64,000 nt of DNA, from NCBI RefSeq assembly GCF_014635345.1, contig NZ_BMCU01000003.1, positions 558,001 through 622,000 of the forward strand. The letters run 5' to 3'. The stretch's first letter is position 1. Each line of letters begins with the position of its first letter. The notes below the pieces were generated by a model. It was not told where the DNA came from. It did not search any database and saw nothing but the letters and a program-made list of their open reading frames with translations. This DNA is from Rhodococcoides trifolii. GTDB lineage: Bacteria; Actinomycetota; Actinomycetes; Mycobacteriales; Mycobacteriaceae. Made by a program: the position numbers and the translations under genes. Shown one piece after another: positions 43,966 through 52,081 of this stretch.

Positions 43966-44778
43966 ATGGCCACCCTCGACCACGGCGACCCCGGTGACGC
44001 CCCCTCCGTGCCCGCTCCTCTGACCGACATCGCGGAATCCACCCGACCGACGGCCGCGGAGGAAGCCCGCACGCTGGCGAGCACGACGAACGTCGCGACG
44101 CTCGCGTCCCTGACATCCGAGGGCGACCCCTGGGCGTCGTTCGTCACCTACGGCCTGCTCGACGGGCAACCCGTTCTCTGCGTGTCCCACATGGCCGAGC
44201 ACGGACGCAATCTGGCAGGCGACCCCCGTGCGAGCCTTGCGATCGTCACCCCGAACGCGGACGCGGATCCACTCGCCAGTGCCCGGATCACGTTGGCGGG
44301 GACCGTCGACAGACCGACCGGTGCAGAACTGACTGCAGCGCGAGACGCGCATCTCGCAGCTGTTCCGGCGGCGAAGTACTACGTGGACTACAGCGACTTC
44401 ACACTGTGGATACTGCGGGTACAGCGCGTGCGATGGGTGGGCGGCTACGGACGAATGGATTCCGCCACCGCAGAGGACTACGCCGCGGCGGCCGAAGATC
44501 CGGTCCAGCCGCACGCCGCCGGCGCGATCACCCATCTCAACGACGACCACAGTGCGTCACTGCTCGCCATGGCGCACCACCTCGGGGGCTTTCCCGACGC
44601 GACCGGCGCCGAGTGCACCGGAGCCGATCGGTACGGTCTCGACCTCAGGGTCACGACGGGGCGCGGGATCGCCTACACCCGAGTGGGATACGCGACACCG
44701 ATAGCAAGCATCGACGAGTTGCGTTCCGCCACAGTCGAACTTGCGCGGCGCGCCCGCGCTACCGACCGGTCCGACTAG
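43966..44778 (+). CDS. HugZ-like pyridoxamine-phosphate-oxidase-fold protein with DUF2470
   Basis: 270 aa. The N-terminal split-barrel FMN-binding domain (about 30-165) includes TNVATLASLTSEGDPWASFV and RASLAIVTPNADADPLASAR. The C-terminal DUF2470 domain (about 185-265) carries AGAITHLNDDHSASLLAMAH. This pairing is that of HugZ-type heme oxygenases and of actinobacterial heme- or F420-linked relatives. Heme ligands are not certain here. The gene is read toward the glycosyltransferase, and their stops share a CTAG-like overlap of four bases (44775-44778). Confidence 0.85.
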   Translation: MATLDHGDPGDAPSVPAPLTDIAESTRPTAAEEARTLASTTNVATLASLTSEGDPWASFVTYGLLDGQPVLCVSHMAEHGRNLAGDPRASLAIVTPNADADPLASARITLAGTVDRPTGAELTAARDAHLAAVPAAKYYVDYSDFTLWILRVQRVRWVGGYGRMDSATAEDYAAAAEDPVQPHAAGAITHLNDDHSASLLAMAHHLGGFPDATGAECTGADRYGLDLRVTTGRGIAYTRVGYATPIASIDELRSATVELARRARATDRSD

Positions 44779-45854
44779 CCCGCCAGTACCCTCAGCATTC
44801 CGTCCACCGACCGGGACCACGCGAACCCTTCCGCTCGGCGACGCGCCGCGCTTCGGCCTCCCCCCGGCAGCTCCAACGCCGCACGCACACCGTCGGCGAA
44901 CCCGGTTGTCGAATTCGCCGTCACGGCGCCGCATTCGGGCGTCACGATCTCCGCGAGCGCCGAAGTGCCGGACACCACGACGGGCGTCCCTGCCGCAAGC
45001 GCCTCCAGCGCTGCGAGACCGAACGTCTCGTGCGGACCGGGGGCGAGAGCGACGTCCGCGTCCGCGAGAAGTGCCGCAACCTCCTCACGGTCGCTGATGA
45101 AACCGGCGAAGTCGACCGGGAGGCCGCCGGCTCGACGCTCGAGCACGGCCCGTCGCGGACCGTCCCCGGCGATCACCAACCGAACGTCGTGGCCGGTCGA
45201 CCGCAGGTGCGCAAGTGAATCGATGCTGCGCTCAACGTGCTTCTCCACCGACAATCGGCCGCAGTGCACCAGCAGCCGAGTGGTTCTGCCCGCGGCGACC
45301 GGGACAGGCCGGAACAGATCCAGATCGACCCCGAGGGGTACCCGTCGTACGTTGGCGGCTCCCACTCGGTCGAACTCGTCGCGGGCGAACTGGGTGGTGC
45401 AGACGACGGCGTCGTAGCTGGCCGCGGTCCGACGGTTCGCCACGTCCGCGGCTGCGCGAGCCACCGCCGGAGGAAGTACCTGTCCGAGCAGCCTGTCCAA
45501 CCGCTCGTGCGAGATCATCACGCTGCCGATTCCGCGCCGACCCGCCCACGCTCCCAGTCCGCGCAGAGTGAGCCGGTCCGACACCTCGACCACGTCCGGC
45601 CGGAGGGCGGAGGCGATGTCCGTCACGGACCGAGGGTCGGCCGCCCGGTACCCACCGGTGAAGGGAATCTTCGTCGCCGGAACCGTGATGCGGAGAACCC
45701 CGGACGGGAGAAGCTGCTCCGACGCCGCCGCCCCGGGGACGATCACGGTGACGTCGTGCCCACGCTGGACGTACCCCGCACCGAGTGCATCCACGGCGGT
45801 CCGCAATCCACCCGATCGCGGGCCGTAGAAATTGGCGACCTGGACGATGCGCAT
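44775..45854 (-). CDS. GT4-family glycosyltransferase
   Basis: 359 aa from ATG 45854 (MRIVQVANFYGPRSGGLRTA); upstream ATGs would add an unconserved basic leader. GT-B fold: the N-terminal domain has the Gly-rich acceptor loop, and the C-terminal domain has RLLVHCGRLSVEKHVERSID and the donor-binding E-x7-E motif in APGPHETFGLAALEALAAGTP. This layout is that of mannosyltransferases of the PimB/PimC type that decorate phosphatidylinositol or related lipids. The substrate cannot be fixed. No other cell-envelope gene is next to it. Confidence 0.9.
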   Translation of the reverse strand: MRIVQVANFYGPRSGGLRTAVDALGAGYVQRGHDVTVIVPGAAASEQLLPSGVLRITVPATKIPFTGGYRAADPRSVTDIASALRPDVVEVSDRLTLRGLGAWAGRRGIGSVMISHERLDRLLGQVLPPAVARAAADVANRRTAASYDAVVCTTQFARDEFDRVGAANVRRVPLGVDLDLFRPVPVAAGRTTRLLVHCGRLSVEKHVERSIDSLAHLRSTGHDVRLVIAGDGPRRAVLERRAGGLPVDFAGFISDREEVAALLADADVALAPGPHETFGLAALEALAAGTPVVVSGTSALAEIVTPECGAVTANSTTGFADGVRAALELPGGGRSAARRRAEGFAWSRSVDGMLRVLAG

Positions 45855-45941
45855 GTCCGCATTGTCGCGTCCGGTCATCGGTCTCCGGTGTATCCCGAAT
45901 GGACGGTGCGCCAACACCTGTCGACAATTACCCCGTGTCGA

Positions 45942-47033
45942 CTAACCCGTGTGCCGGCGCACGGTCTTCGCGTCGTACATCGCTCGGTCGGCCCGATCGA
46001 CGAGGTCGTCGAGGTCGGGAAGTGCCTCGCCGGGCGTCCACACGGCCAGGCCGGCCGACACGTCGACGTTCACAGCGGTCAACGCGTCGACGGCCCTCGT
46101 TCCGAGTTCGGTCGCCGGGCCGGCCGTCACCTCCGGCAGCACGGCCACGAATTCGTCGCCCCCGATCCGGGCGACGATGGCGTCCGGACCGAAGGTGGAC
46201 CGCAGGATTCGAGCTGCCCTGGCCAGCGCGTCGTCACCGGAGGCATGTCCGAGACGGTCGTTGATCGTCTTCAGCCCGTCGACGTCGAAGTAGACGACGG
46301 ACACAGCGCGTCCCTCGGCCGCGCATCGGTCCAGTGCAGTGCGCGCGGCCGCGATAAGCCCACGTCGATTCGCCAGTCCCGTCAGCTCGTCCGTGACCGC
46401 GAAGGTCTGCGCGCGATCGTGCGCCGTCTCGAGCCGTCGGTAGGCCCGGATCAACTCGGCGAACGTGCGCAGACGAATGTAGTTGAGCAACAACGCCACC
46501 AGATTGACCCGCAGGACGACGAACGCGAACGTCGCGGCGCTCACCCCGTTGGTTCCCACTGCGGCGGCGAGCCCGATCCAGGCCAGATCGGCCGACCCGA
46601 CGATCGCCAACATGTGCACGCGGCGCCGTAGGAACCCCGCGGCGACCACGATGGCGAGAACCATTCCGGTGCCCGGATACGCCGTACCGAGATTCCACAT
46701 GCCGATCATGGGGCTGCACAGGATCAGGACCGACGCGATCACCGTGACGGCGTCGGTGCTGCGATAGAGGACCAGTGCCCATCGAGTGTGGGTGGCGACG
46801 CACGTCGCCGTCGCCACCGCCGCAACGAGCAGGTCGTAGACCGCCGGCCACACCCCGAACCGCAGACCGGGTGTCTGCGCGGTGACGACGAACATGCACG
46901 CGAACGCGGCAGCAACGATGAAGGTGGCGGCGGACATGCCCTGTACGGCCACCACGTCCAGTCGAACGGGGTCTGCGCCCACGGCCTTCCGGCGCCACCA
47001 CGCACGGCGCTCACGAAGCTCACCCAGCACCGA
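45942..47033 (-). CDS. Membrane-bound diguanylate cyclase
   Basis: About 363 aa. Six hydrophobic spans between residues 30 and 190 (SAATFIVAAAFACMFVV is the first) are followed by a GGDEF domain: DELTGLANRRGLIAAAR, FDVDGLKTINDRLGHASGDD and active site RIGGDEFVAVLPE. Predicted to synthesise cyclic di-GMP in response to a membrane signal. The start is uncertain: GTG 47033 has GGAGG 11 bases upstream, and GTG 47042 is also possible. A longer frame to 47321 overlaps the divergent PucR gene and is rejected. It is the third GGDEF gene in 20 kb. Confidence 0.86.
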   Translation of the reverse strand, partial: SVLGELRERRAWWRRKAVGADPVRLDVVAVQGMSAATFIVAAAFACMFVVTAQTPGLRFGVWPAVYDLLVAAVATATCVATHTRWALVLYRSTDAVTVIASVLILCSPMIGMWNLGTAYPGTGMVLAIVVAAGFLRRRVHMLAIVGSADLAWIGLAAAVGTNGVSAATFAFVVLRVNLVALLLNYIRLRTFAELIRAYRRLETAHDRAQTFAVTDELTGLANRRGLIAAARTALDRCAAEGRAVSVVYFDVDGLKTINDRLGHASGDDALARAARILRSTFGPDAIVARIGGDEFVAVLPEVTAGPATELGTRAVDALTAVNVDVSAGLAVWTPGEALPDLDDLVDRADRAMYDAKTVRRHTG

Positions 47034-47112
47034 CCCCGACACCTCCGACCGCTCGGTGGACCCGCCCGCGCCGAATTGCGCACGCCGAAGTATAGGGAAG
47101 AAGCCAGGCTCG

Positions 47113-48384
47113 ATGCGCGCTCCGATCCGCGACGCGACGTCGCCGTGCAAAGCTGGTGCCGTGGTCGCGTCCTCCCCTCGTCCGTCGTCGGATGCCGATC
47201 GAGTTGCGGAGGCCGCAGCCGACGACGCGGGGGCTCCCGCGGAATTGCTGGGCGACTTTCTCACCGTCCTGGCCGACGCCGTCGCGCGGGGCGAACCGCT
47301 GGAACGACGCGAACTGCGCAATTACCGCACGCAGGCCGTCGACGCGGCTCGACGTGGCATTGCCCTACGTGCGCTGCTCGATCTCTATCTGTCCTCGACG
47401 TGGCGGATGTGGCGCGAACTGCCGGTCGTGAAGGAATCGCGGGGCGGCGAAGTGGTCGTCGCCGCGGTGGTCGCGGCCGGTGAGGTGATGCTGCGCGCCG
47501 CGGATGACGTGGTTGCCGAGCTGACCGAAGGTTTTCAGCTCGCCCGCCGGTCCATCGTTCGCATGGAGGAGTCGGCCCGTCGCGAATTCGTCGACGACCT
47601 GCTGATGGGTGGCGGAAACGTCGCCGACATGTCCTCTCGCGCGGCCGAATTCGGGCTGAACCTGTCCGGGCCGCATTGCGTGCTCGTGGTGCGAGCGGAA
47701 GTCCCGTTCACCGACGGCACCCCCGTTGCCCGTGTCATCGAGCGAGCCACCGCAGGAACCAAGGGTGATGCGGAGGCCTTGGTGGCCAGCAAGGACGGCC
47801 GGCTCGTCGTGGTCTTTCCCGCTCCCGACCGTCTCGCGGTCGACCAGGTGGTGGACGCCGTCGGCGCCGCGCTGGGTTCTCGGCCCAGCGAGGCATCGGT
47901 CGACCTTGCCCGGCACAGCGTCCGCAGCGAGTGGCAGATCGGCGTCGGACGGTCCGCTCCGGGCGCGAGCGGTGTGGTCGGCTCGTACCGGCAGGCACGC
48001 GAGGCGCTCGACCTCGCAGTTCGGCTGGAGCTGACCGCGCGCGTGGTGGACGCCCGCGATCTACTGGTCCACCACGTCCTGTTGCGCGACCGGGATGCGA
48101 TCAACGATCTGGTCGAGACCCTGCTGCGCCCGCTGGAGGAGGCGCGCGGTGGCGCCGAACCACTTCTGCACACCCTCGACGCGTACTTCGCGTCGGGCGG
48201 GAACACGGCGTCGACGGCGCGAGCAATGCATCTGTCGGTCCGGGCGGTCACGTATCGGTTGGCCCGAGTGCGAGAGCTGACCGGATGCGATGTCGACGAT
48301 CCCGCCGGTCGTTTCGCGTTGAACACCGCCGTTCTCGGCGCGAAGCTCCTCGACTGGCCGAAGTCTGCTTCCGAGAGCGAGTAA
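47113..48384 (+). CDS. PucR/CdaR-family helix-turn-helix regulator
   Basis: 423 aa from ATG 47113. An N-terminal RsbRD-like helical region (AELLGDFLTVLADAVARGEP) and a GGDEF-like degenerate middle domain (about 190-310) precede the C-terminal PucR HTH: LLHTLDAYFASGGNTASTAR with RAVTYRLARVRELTGCDVDD. Such proteins control purine catabolism, glycerate or amino-acid genes from nearby promoters. Adjacent candidates are terC downstream and the cyclase gene divergent from it. GTG 47161 is an alternative start. The stop codon TAA is part of a 23-bp palindrome. Confidence 0.88.
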   Translation: MRAPIRDATSPCKAGAVVASSPRPSSDADRVAEAAADDAGAPAELLGDFLTVLADAVARGEPLERRELRNYRTQAVDAARRGIALRALLDLYLSSTWRMWRELPVVKESRGGEVVVAAVVAAGEVMLRAADDVVAELTEGFQLARRSIVRMEESARREFVDDLLMGGGNVADMSSRAAEFGLNLSGPHCVLVVRAEVPFTDGTPVARVIERATAGTKGDAEALVASKDGRLVVVFPAPDRLAVDQVVDAVGAALGSRPSEASVDLARHSVRSEWQIGVGRSAPGASGVVGSYRQAREALDLAVRLELTARVVDARDLLVHHVLLRDRDAINDLVETLLRPLEEARGGAEPLLHTLDAYFASGGNTASTARAMHLSVRAVTYRLARVRELTGCDVDDPAGRFALNTAVLGAKLLDWPKSASESE

Positions 48385-48404
48385 TTGCCGGATACCGGCA
48401 ATTA
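48382..48404. promoter_or_regulatory. TAATTGCCGG dyad overlapping the terC promoter
   Basis: TAATTGCCGG-ATA-CCGGCAATTA, a perfect 10-bp dyad, starts on the TAA stop of the PucR gene. It runs into TAAAAT (48403-48408), a near-consensus -10 for terC. Its place over the promoter fits an operator rather than a terminator (it is followed by A-rich, not T-rich, sequence). The remaining 100-base leader of terC has no named riboswitch that I can recognise. Confidence 0.6.
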
Positions 48405-48522
48405 AAATATCGCAAAGCTGTCCGGATTACGACTGAAGCTGCGCAGTTCCGGCAGGGCACACTGGAGGAGCGGAGCCACGGGGCACCGCAGAATCCATTC
48501 GTACCGATAGGAGCCCGAAGTC

Positions 48523-49533
48523 ATGCTCGACGTCCCCATCTGGGCGTGGGCCGCCCTTGCCGCGGTCATCGTCGTGATGCTGCTGATCGACCTTCTCGGT
48601 CACCGCGGCGCCCACATCATCGGCTTTCGCGAAGCTGCCACCTGGAGCGCAATCTGGGTCGGCATCTCGATCGTCTTCGCCATCATCGTCGGCTTCAGTT
48701 TCGGAGCGAACGCAGGCGTGGAATTCACCACCGCCTGGCTGCTCGAGAAGAGTCTGTCCGTCGACAACCTGTTCGTCTTCGCGCTGATCTTCGGCTACTT
48801 CAAGGTCCCGCGTGAGTACCAGCACCGCGTTCTGTTCTTCGGCGTCGTCGGCGCACTGATCTTCCGCGGCATCTTCCTTGCGCTCGGCGTCGCCGTGGTC
48901 AGCAAGTTCACCGTGGTCCTGTTCGTCTTCGCCGCCATCCTGCTCTACAGCGCTTGGAAGTTGCTCAAGGACGAAGACGATTCGTACGACCCCAGCAAGT
49001 CCATCGCCGTTCGCCTGCTCCGCAAGATCGTGCCGGTTCAGGACGAGTACGTCGGCACCAAGTTCTTCGTCAAGCAGGCCGGCAAGCGCGTCGCAACACC
49101 GCTGCTCGCGGTTGTCGTCGCCATCGAGGCCGCCGACCTGGTGTTCGCGGTCGACAGCGTCCCCGCAGTGCTTGCCGTCAGTGACGATCCGTTCATCGTG
49201 TACTCGTCGAACGCATTCGCCATCCTCGGCCTGCGTGCGCTGTACTTCCTGCTGTCGGGTCTGCTGGACAAGTTCCACTACCTGGGCAAGGGCCTTGCGA
49301 TCATCCTCGCGTTCATCGGTGTGAAGCTGGTGCTGCAGGCGAGCCACAAGGTCATCAGCACCTCGATCCCCGAGATCCCGTCGCTGGTGTCCCTGGCAGT
49401 GATCGTGGTGGTCCTCACCGGCTCGATCGTCCTGAGCCTGAAGCGGCCCCCGAAGGACTCGACCGAACCCGCGATCGACACAGCGGGCACAGCCGACACA
49501 GCGGACACCGTGGACGTCACGAAGAAGCAGTAG
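48523..49533 (+). CDS. terC: TerC/Alx-family membrane protein
   Basis: 336 aa with nine hydrophobic spans. The family core is present: WLLEKSLSVDNLFVFALIFG (about 69-88, with the Glu-Asp pair) and AIEAADLVFAVDSVPAVLAV (about 207-226). These acidic clusters bind metal. Related proteins export Mn or assist metalation of exported proteins and are linked to tellurite resistance. The C-terminal tail has a Thr-Ala-Asp run (DTAGTADTADTVD). It has a 100-base leader and a palindrome over its promoter, and ends in a perfect 17-bp hairpin. AGGAG lies nine bases before ATG 48523. Confidence 0.92.
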   Translation: MLDVPIWAWAALAAVIVVMLLIDLLGHRGAHIIGFREAATWSAIWVGISIVFAIIVGFSFGANAGVEFTTAWLLEKSLSVDNLFVFALIFGYFKVPREYQHRVLFFGVVGALIFRGIFLALGVAVVSKFTVVLFVFAAILLYSAWKLLKDEDDSYDPSKSIAVRLLRKIVPVQDEYVGTKFFVKQAGKRVATPLLAVVVAIEAADLVFAVDSVPAVLAVSDDPFIVYSSNAFAILGLRALYFLLSGLLDKFHYLGKGLAIILAFIGVKLVLQASHKVISTSIPEIPSLVSLAVIVVVLTGSIVLSLKRPPKDSTEPAIDTAGTADTADTVDVTKKQ

Positions 49534-49548
49534 CCCCACAACCGATAC

Positions 49549-49586
49549 GACAGCGACGGCGCACCATTCGGTGCGCCGTCGCTGTC
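49549..49586. terminator. Bidirectional terminator between terC and the monooxygenase gene
   Basis: Perfect 17-bp stem (49549-49565 with 49570-49586), ATTC loop, between two convergent genes; the longest perfect hairpin in the window. Confidence 0.9.
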
Positions 49587-49596
49587 GTTCACCCGG

Positions 49597-51054
49597 TCAC
49601 GCGTGCTCGAACACCATTGCGTCGTCGACGACCTTGCCGAACTTGAGCATCGGCAGATCGCGGAAGTAGTTCATGCGCAGCCGCCACGGTGCGACGGATC
49701 CCTGCCGCGGGAAGCTGTCCACCGCGCGAAGCACGTATCCGGCAGCGAAGTCCAGGAACGGCTCCTCGCCCACCGACGGATCGCGTTGCAGTTCGACCTT
49801 CGCGTAGTGATTGGTGTCCATGTGCTCGAGCAGTCTGCACACGTAGTCGCACACCAGATCCGCCTTGAGAGTCCACGACGCGTTGGTGTACCCGACGATG
49901 AAGGCAAAGTTCGGAACGCCGGAGAGCATCATGCCTTTGAACGCCATGGTCTTCGACAGCTCGATGTCGCGCCCGTCGACTTGGAACGACGCGTCACCGA
50001 GAGCCGTCAGGTTGAGCCCGGTCGCGGTGACGATGACGTCGGCCTCGAGCTCCTCCCCCGACTCGAGGCTGATGCCGGACTCGGTGAACCTCGCGATTCG
50101 ATCGGTCACGAGCGAGACCGTTCCCTTGCGAATCGCCCGGAACATGTCGTTGTCGGGGACCAGACACAGCCGCTGATCCCACGGGTCGTAGCGCGGGGTG
50201 AAGTGGGTGTCGAGGTCGTACCCCTTCGGCAGCCACCCCTCCTGGAGCTTCCGGATACGACCCTTCATGAACGTCGGGTACTTCTGGCACAGCTCGTACA
50301 TCGCGACGGCCACCGACACGTTCTTCAGCCGTATCGCCGAGTACGCGAGCTTGGCGGGCAGGAACCTGCGAAGCTTCTGTGCAATGGGGTCTTTCGCGGG
50401 CAGCGACATGATGTAGCTCGGCGAACGCTGGAGCAGCGTCACGTGGTCGGCCTTCTCCGCCAGGTTCGGAGCGAGAGTGATCGCGGTTGCCCCACTTCCG
50501 ATCACCACGACCTTCTTGCCCGTGAGGTCGAGGTCCTCGGGCCAGTGCTGGGGATGAATCACCTGCCCTGCGAACGACTCTCGGCCGTCGAACTCCGGGG
50601 TGAAGCCCTCGTCGTAACGGTAGTACCCACTGCACGACATCACGAACGACGCGGTCACGGCCACATCGGCGCCGTCGTGCTCCGCGTGCACCGTCCAGCG
50701 ATTGTCGGCGCTCGACCACTCGAGCGACGTCACCTTGTGGTGAAAGCGAATGTGCCTGTCGATGCCGGTGTCTCGTGCGGCCTCGACGATGTAGTCGCGG
50801 ATGGAGGCACCGTCGGCGATCGACTTCTCCCCCTTCCACGGCTTGAACACGTATCCGAGGGTGTACATGTCGGAATCCGAGCGAATACCGGGATAGCGGA
50901 ACAGATCCCAGGTACCGCCGATCGCTCCGCGGCTTTCCAGAATCGTGAACGTCTTGCCGGGAAACTTCGCCTGGAAGTGGTGCGCTGCACCGATTCCCGA
51001 CAGTCCTGCTCCGATGACGAGGAAGTCGACGTGGTGCTGCTGTGGTGCGGTCAT
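49597..51054 (-). CDS. FAD-containing Baeyer-Villiger-type monooxygenase (EthA/MymA-like)
   Basis: 485 aa. The N-terminal dinucleotide motif is VIGAGLSGIGAAHHF, the BVMO fingerprint is FAGQVIHPQHWPED, and the second nucleotide motif is VVVIGSGATAITLAPNLAEK. The W-x-x-F-R-Y-P-G-I-R-S-D block (WDLFRYPGIRSDSDMYTLGY) places it in the EthA/MymA group, which inserts oxygen next to ketones and activates thioamides. The short-chain dehydrogenase gene ends 17 bp upstream on the same strand. Monooxygenase and dehydrogenase also lie together in the M. tuberculosis mymA operon, so oxidation of an alcohol to a ketone and then to an ester is a likely joint task. Confidence 0.92.
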   Translation of the reverse strand: MTAPQQHHVDFLVIGAGLSGIGAAHHFQAKFPGKTFTILESRGAIGGTWDLFRYPGIRSDSDMYTLGYVFKPWKGEKSIADGASIRDYIVEAARDTGIDRHIRFHHKVTSLEWSSADNRWTVHAEHDGADVAVTASFVMSCSGYYRYDEGFTPEFDGRESFAGQVIHPQHWPEDLDLTGKKVVVIGSGATAITLAPNLAEKADHVTLLQRSPSYIMSLPAKDPIAQKLRRFLPAKLAYSAIRLKNVSVAVAMYELCQKYPTFMKGRIRKLQEGWLPKGYDLDTHFTPRYDPWDQRLCLVPDNDMFRAIRKGTVSLVTDRIARFTESGISLESGEELEADVIVTATGLNLTALGDASFQVDGRDIELSKTMAFKGMMLSGVPNFAFIVGYTNASWTLKADLVCDYVCRLLEHMDTNHYAKVELQRDPSVGEEPFLDFAAGYVLRAVDSFPRQGSVAPWRLRMNYFRDLPMLKFGKVVDDAMVFEHA

Positions 51055-51071
51055 ACTGTGTCGGAACCCTT

Positions 51072-51932
51072 CTACTGCATCTTGTTTCGGGCGCTGGTGG
51101 ATCGGCCCAGTGCGGCCACCTCGCGGTCCATCTTCGGCAGAATTCGCGGAACGTGCTTCAGTGTGCGGCGGTCACCGACCCTGGACGTCACGACGGCTTT
51201 GAGCCACCCGATCGGTCCCACCCACCCGGGGACGTTGACTCGGCGCTTGCGGCCCTCGAGTCCCGCCACGAACGCATCCACGCACGCCTGCACCGACGAC
51301 GTCTTGCCGAGGGGTCCGGGCATCACGGCGAGCAGGTCGCCGAAGGCGGACAGGTCGGCCTTGGCGTCCTGCACCAACGGTGTGTCGATCCACGCCATGT
51401 GGGCGGAGCCGACACCCACGCCCTGGTGGGCCACTTCGAGACGCAGCGCCGACGCGAAGTGCTCGGCGCCTGCCTTGCTGGCGTTGTAGGACGTCAGTCC
51501 GGGGCACGCAGCGAACGCGGCCAGCGAGGACACGACCAGGATGTAACCCTTGCTCTCGATGAGCGCGGGCAGTGCCGCGCGGGCGGTGTGGAACACACCG
51601 AGCAGGTTGATGTCGACGACGCGCTTGAACGTCTCCGGGTCGACGGCGAGGACCGATCCGTAGCTGGCGATGCCGGCGTTCGCGAGGACGAGGTCGATAC
51701 GGCCGAAGCGCTCGATTCCGGCCGCGACGGCGGCCTCCATCTCGGCGAGGTGTCGGACGTCCGCCGTGACGGTCACTGCGTCGAGTTCGCGTCCGATCTC
51801 CTGCAGAGGCGCCTCGTCCACGTCGACGAGAACGAGCTCCGCGCCGCGGGCGGACAGCGCGCGTGCGGTGGCGGCGCCGATACCCCGCGCACCGCCGGTG
51901 ATGAGCACGACTTTGTTGTGGACCGAGGGCAT
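51072..51932 (-). CDS. Short-chain dehydrogenase/reductase (SDR)
   Basis: 286 aa from ATG 51932. Rossmann motif TGGARGIGAATARAL, NNAG-type ANAGIASYG, catalytic Ser in VVSSLAAFAA and YNASKAG (Tyr and Lys). The C terminus, about 40 residues longer than minimal SDRs (VPGWVGPIGWLKAVVTSRVG), is typical of the SadH-like mycobacterial group. It uses NAD(P) to oxidise a secondary alcohol or reduce a ketone. It is the first gene of the SDR-monooxygenase unit; a TCACAC-C-GTGTGA dyad lies 44 bp upstream between it and the divergent EAL gene. Confidence 0.9.
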   Translation of the reverse strand: MPSVHNKVVLITGGARGIGAATARALSARGAELVLVDVDEAPLQEIGRELDAVTVTADVRHLAEMEAAVAAGIERFGRIDLVLANAGIASYGSVLAVDPETFKRVVDINLLGVFHTARAALPALIESKGYILVVSSLAAFAACPGLTSYNASKAGAEHFASALRLEVAHQGVGVGSAHMAWIDTPLVQDAKADLSAFGDLLAVMPGPLGKTSSVQACVDAFVAGLEGRKRRVNVPGWVGPIGWLKAVVTSRVGDRRTLKHVPRILPKMDREVAALGRSTSARNKMQ

Positions 51933-51976
51933 GGCGACTCCAGTACGTATGTGTGACGGCCGGTAACTGACGAGTC

Positions 51977-51989
51977 TCACACCGTGTGA
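51977..51989. promoter_or_regulatory. 13-bp dyad between the SDR operon and the EAL gene
   Basis: TCACAC-C-GTGTGA is a perfect odd-length palindrome in the 150-bp divergent region. It is not a CRP site (the half-site order is reversed). It is a candidate operator for either operon. Confidence 0.45.
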
Positions 51990-52081
51990 ACCGACTCCGG
52001 CAACCGGGGGCTGCAGTGGTGGTTCAATGACGAGACGCTGGGAGTGCAGAAGCGTGAGAAGCGGACACGGGAGGGTTCGAA

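Noticed and set aside
48405..48522. yybP-ykoY (manganese) riboswitch before terC
   Set aside because: The length and gene fit, but I could not find the conserved loop sequences; not called as an RNA feature.
51950..51989. TGTGA and TCACA elements suggesting a CRP (Rv3676-type) site
   Set aside because: The half-sites are about 20 bp apart or in reversed order; CRP needs TGTGA-N6-TCACA.
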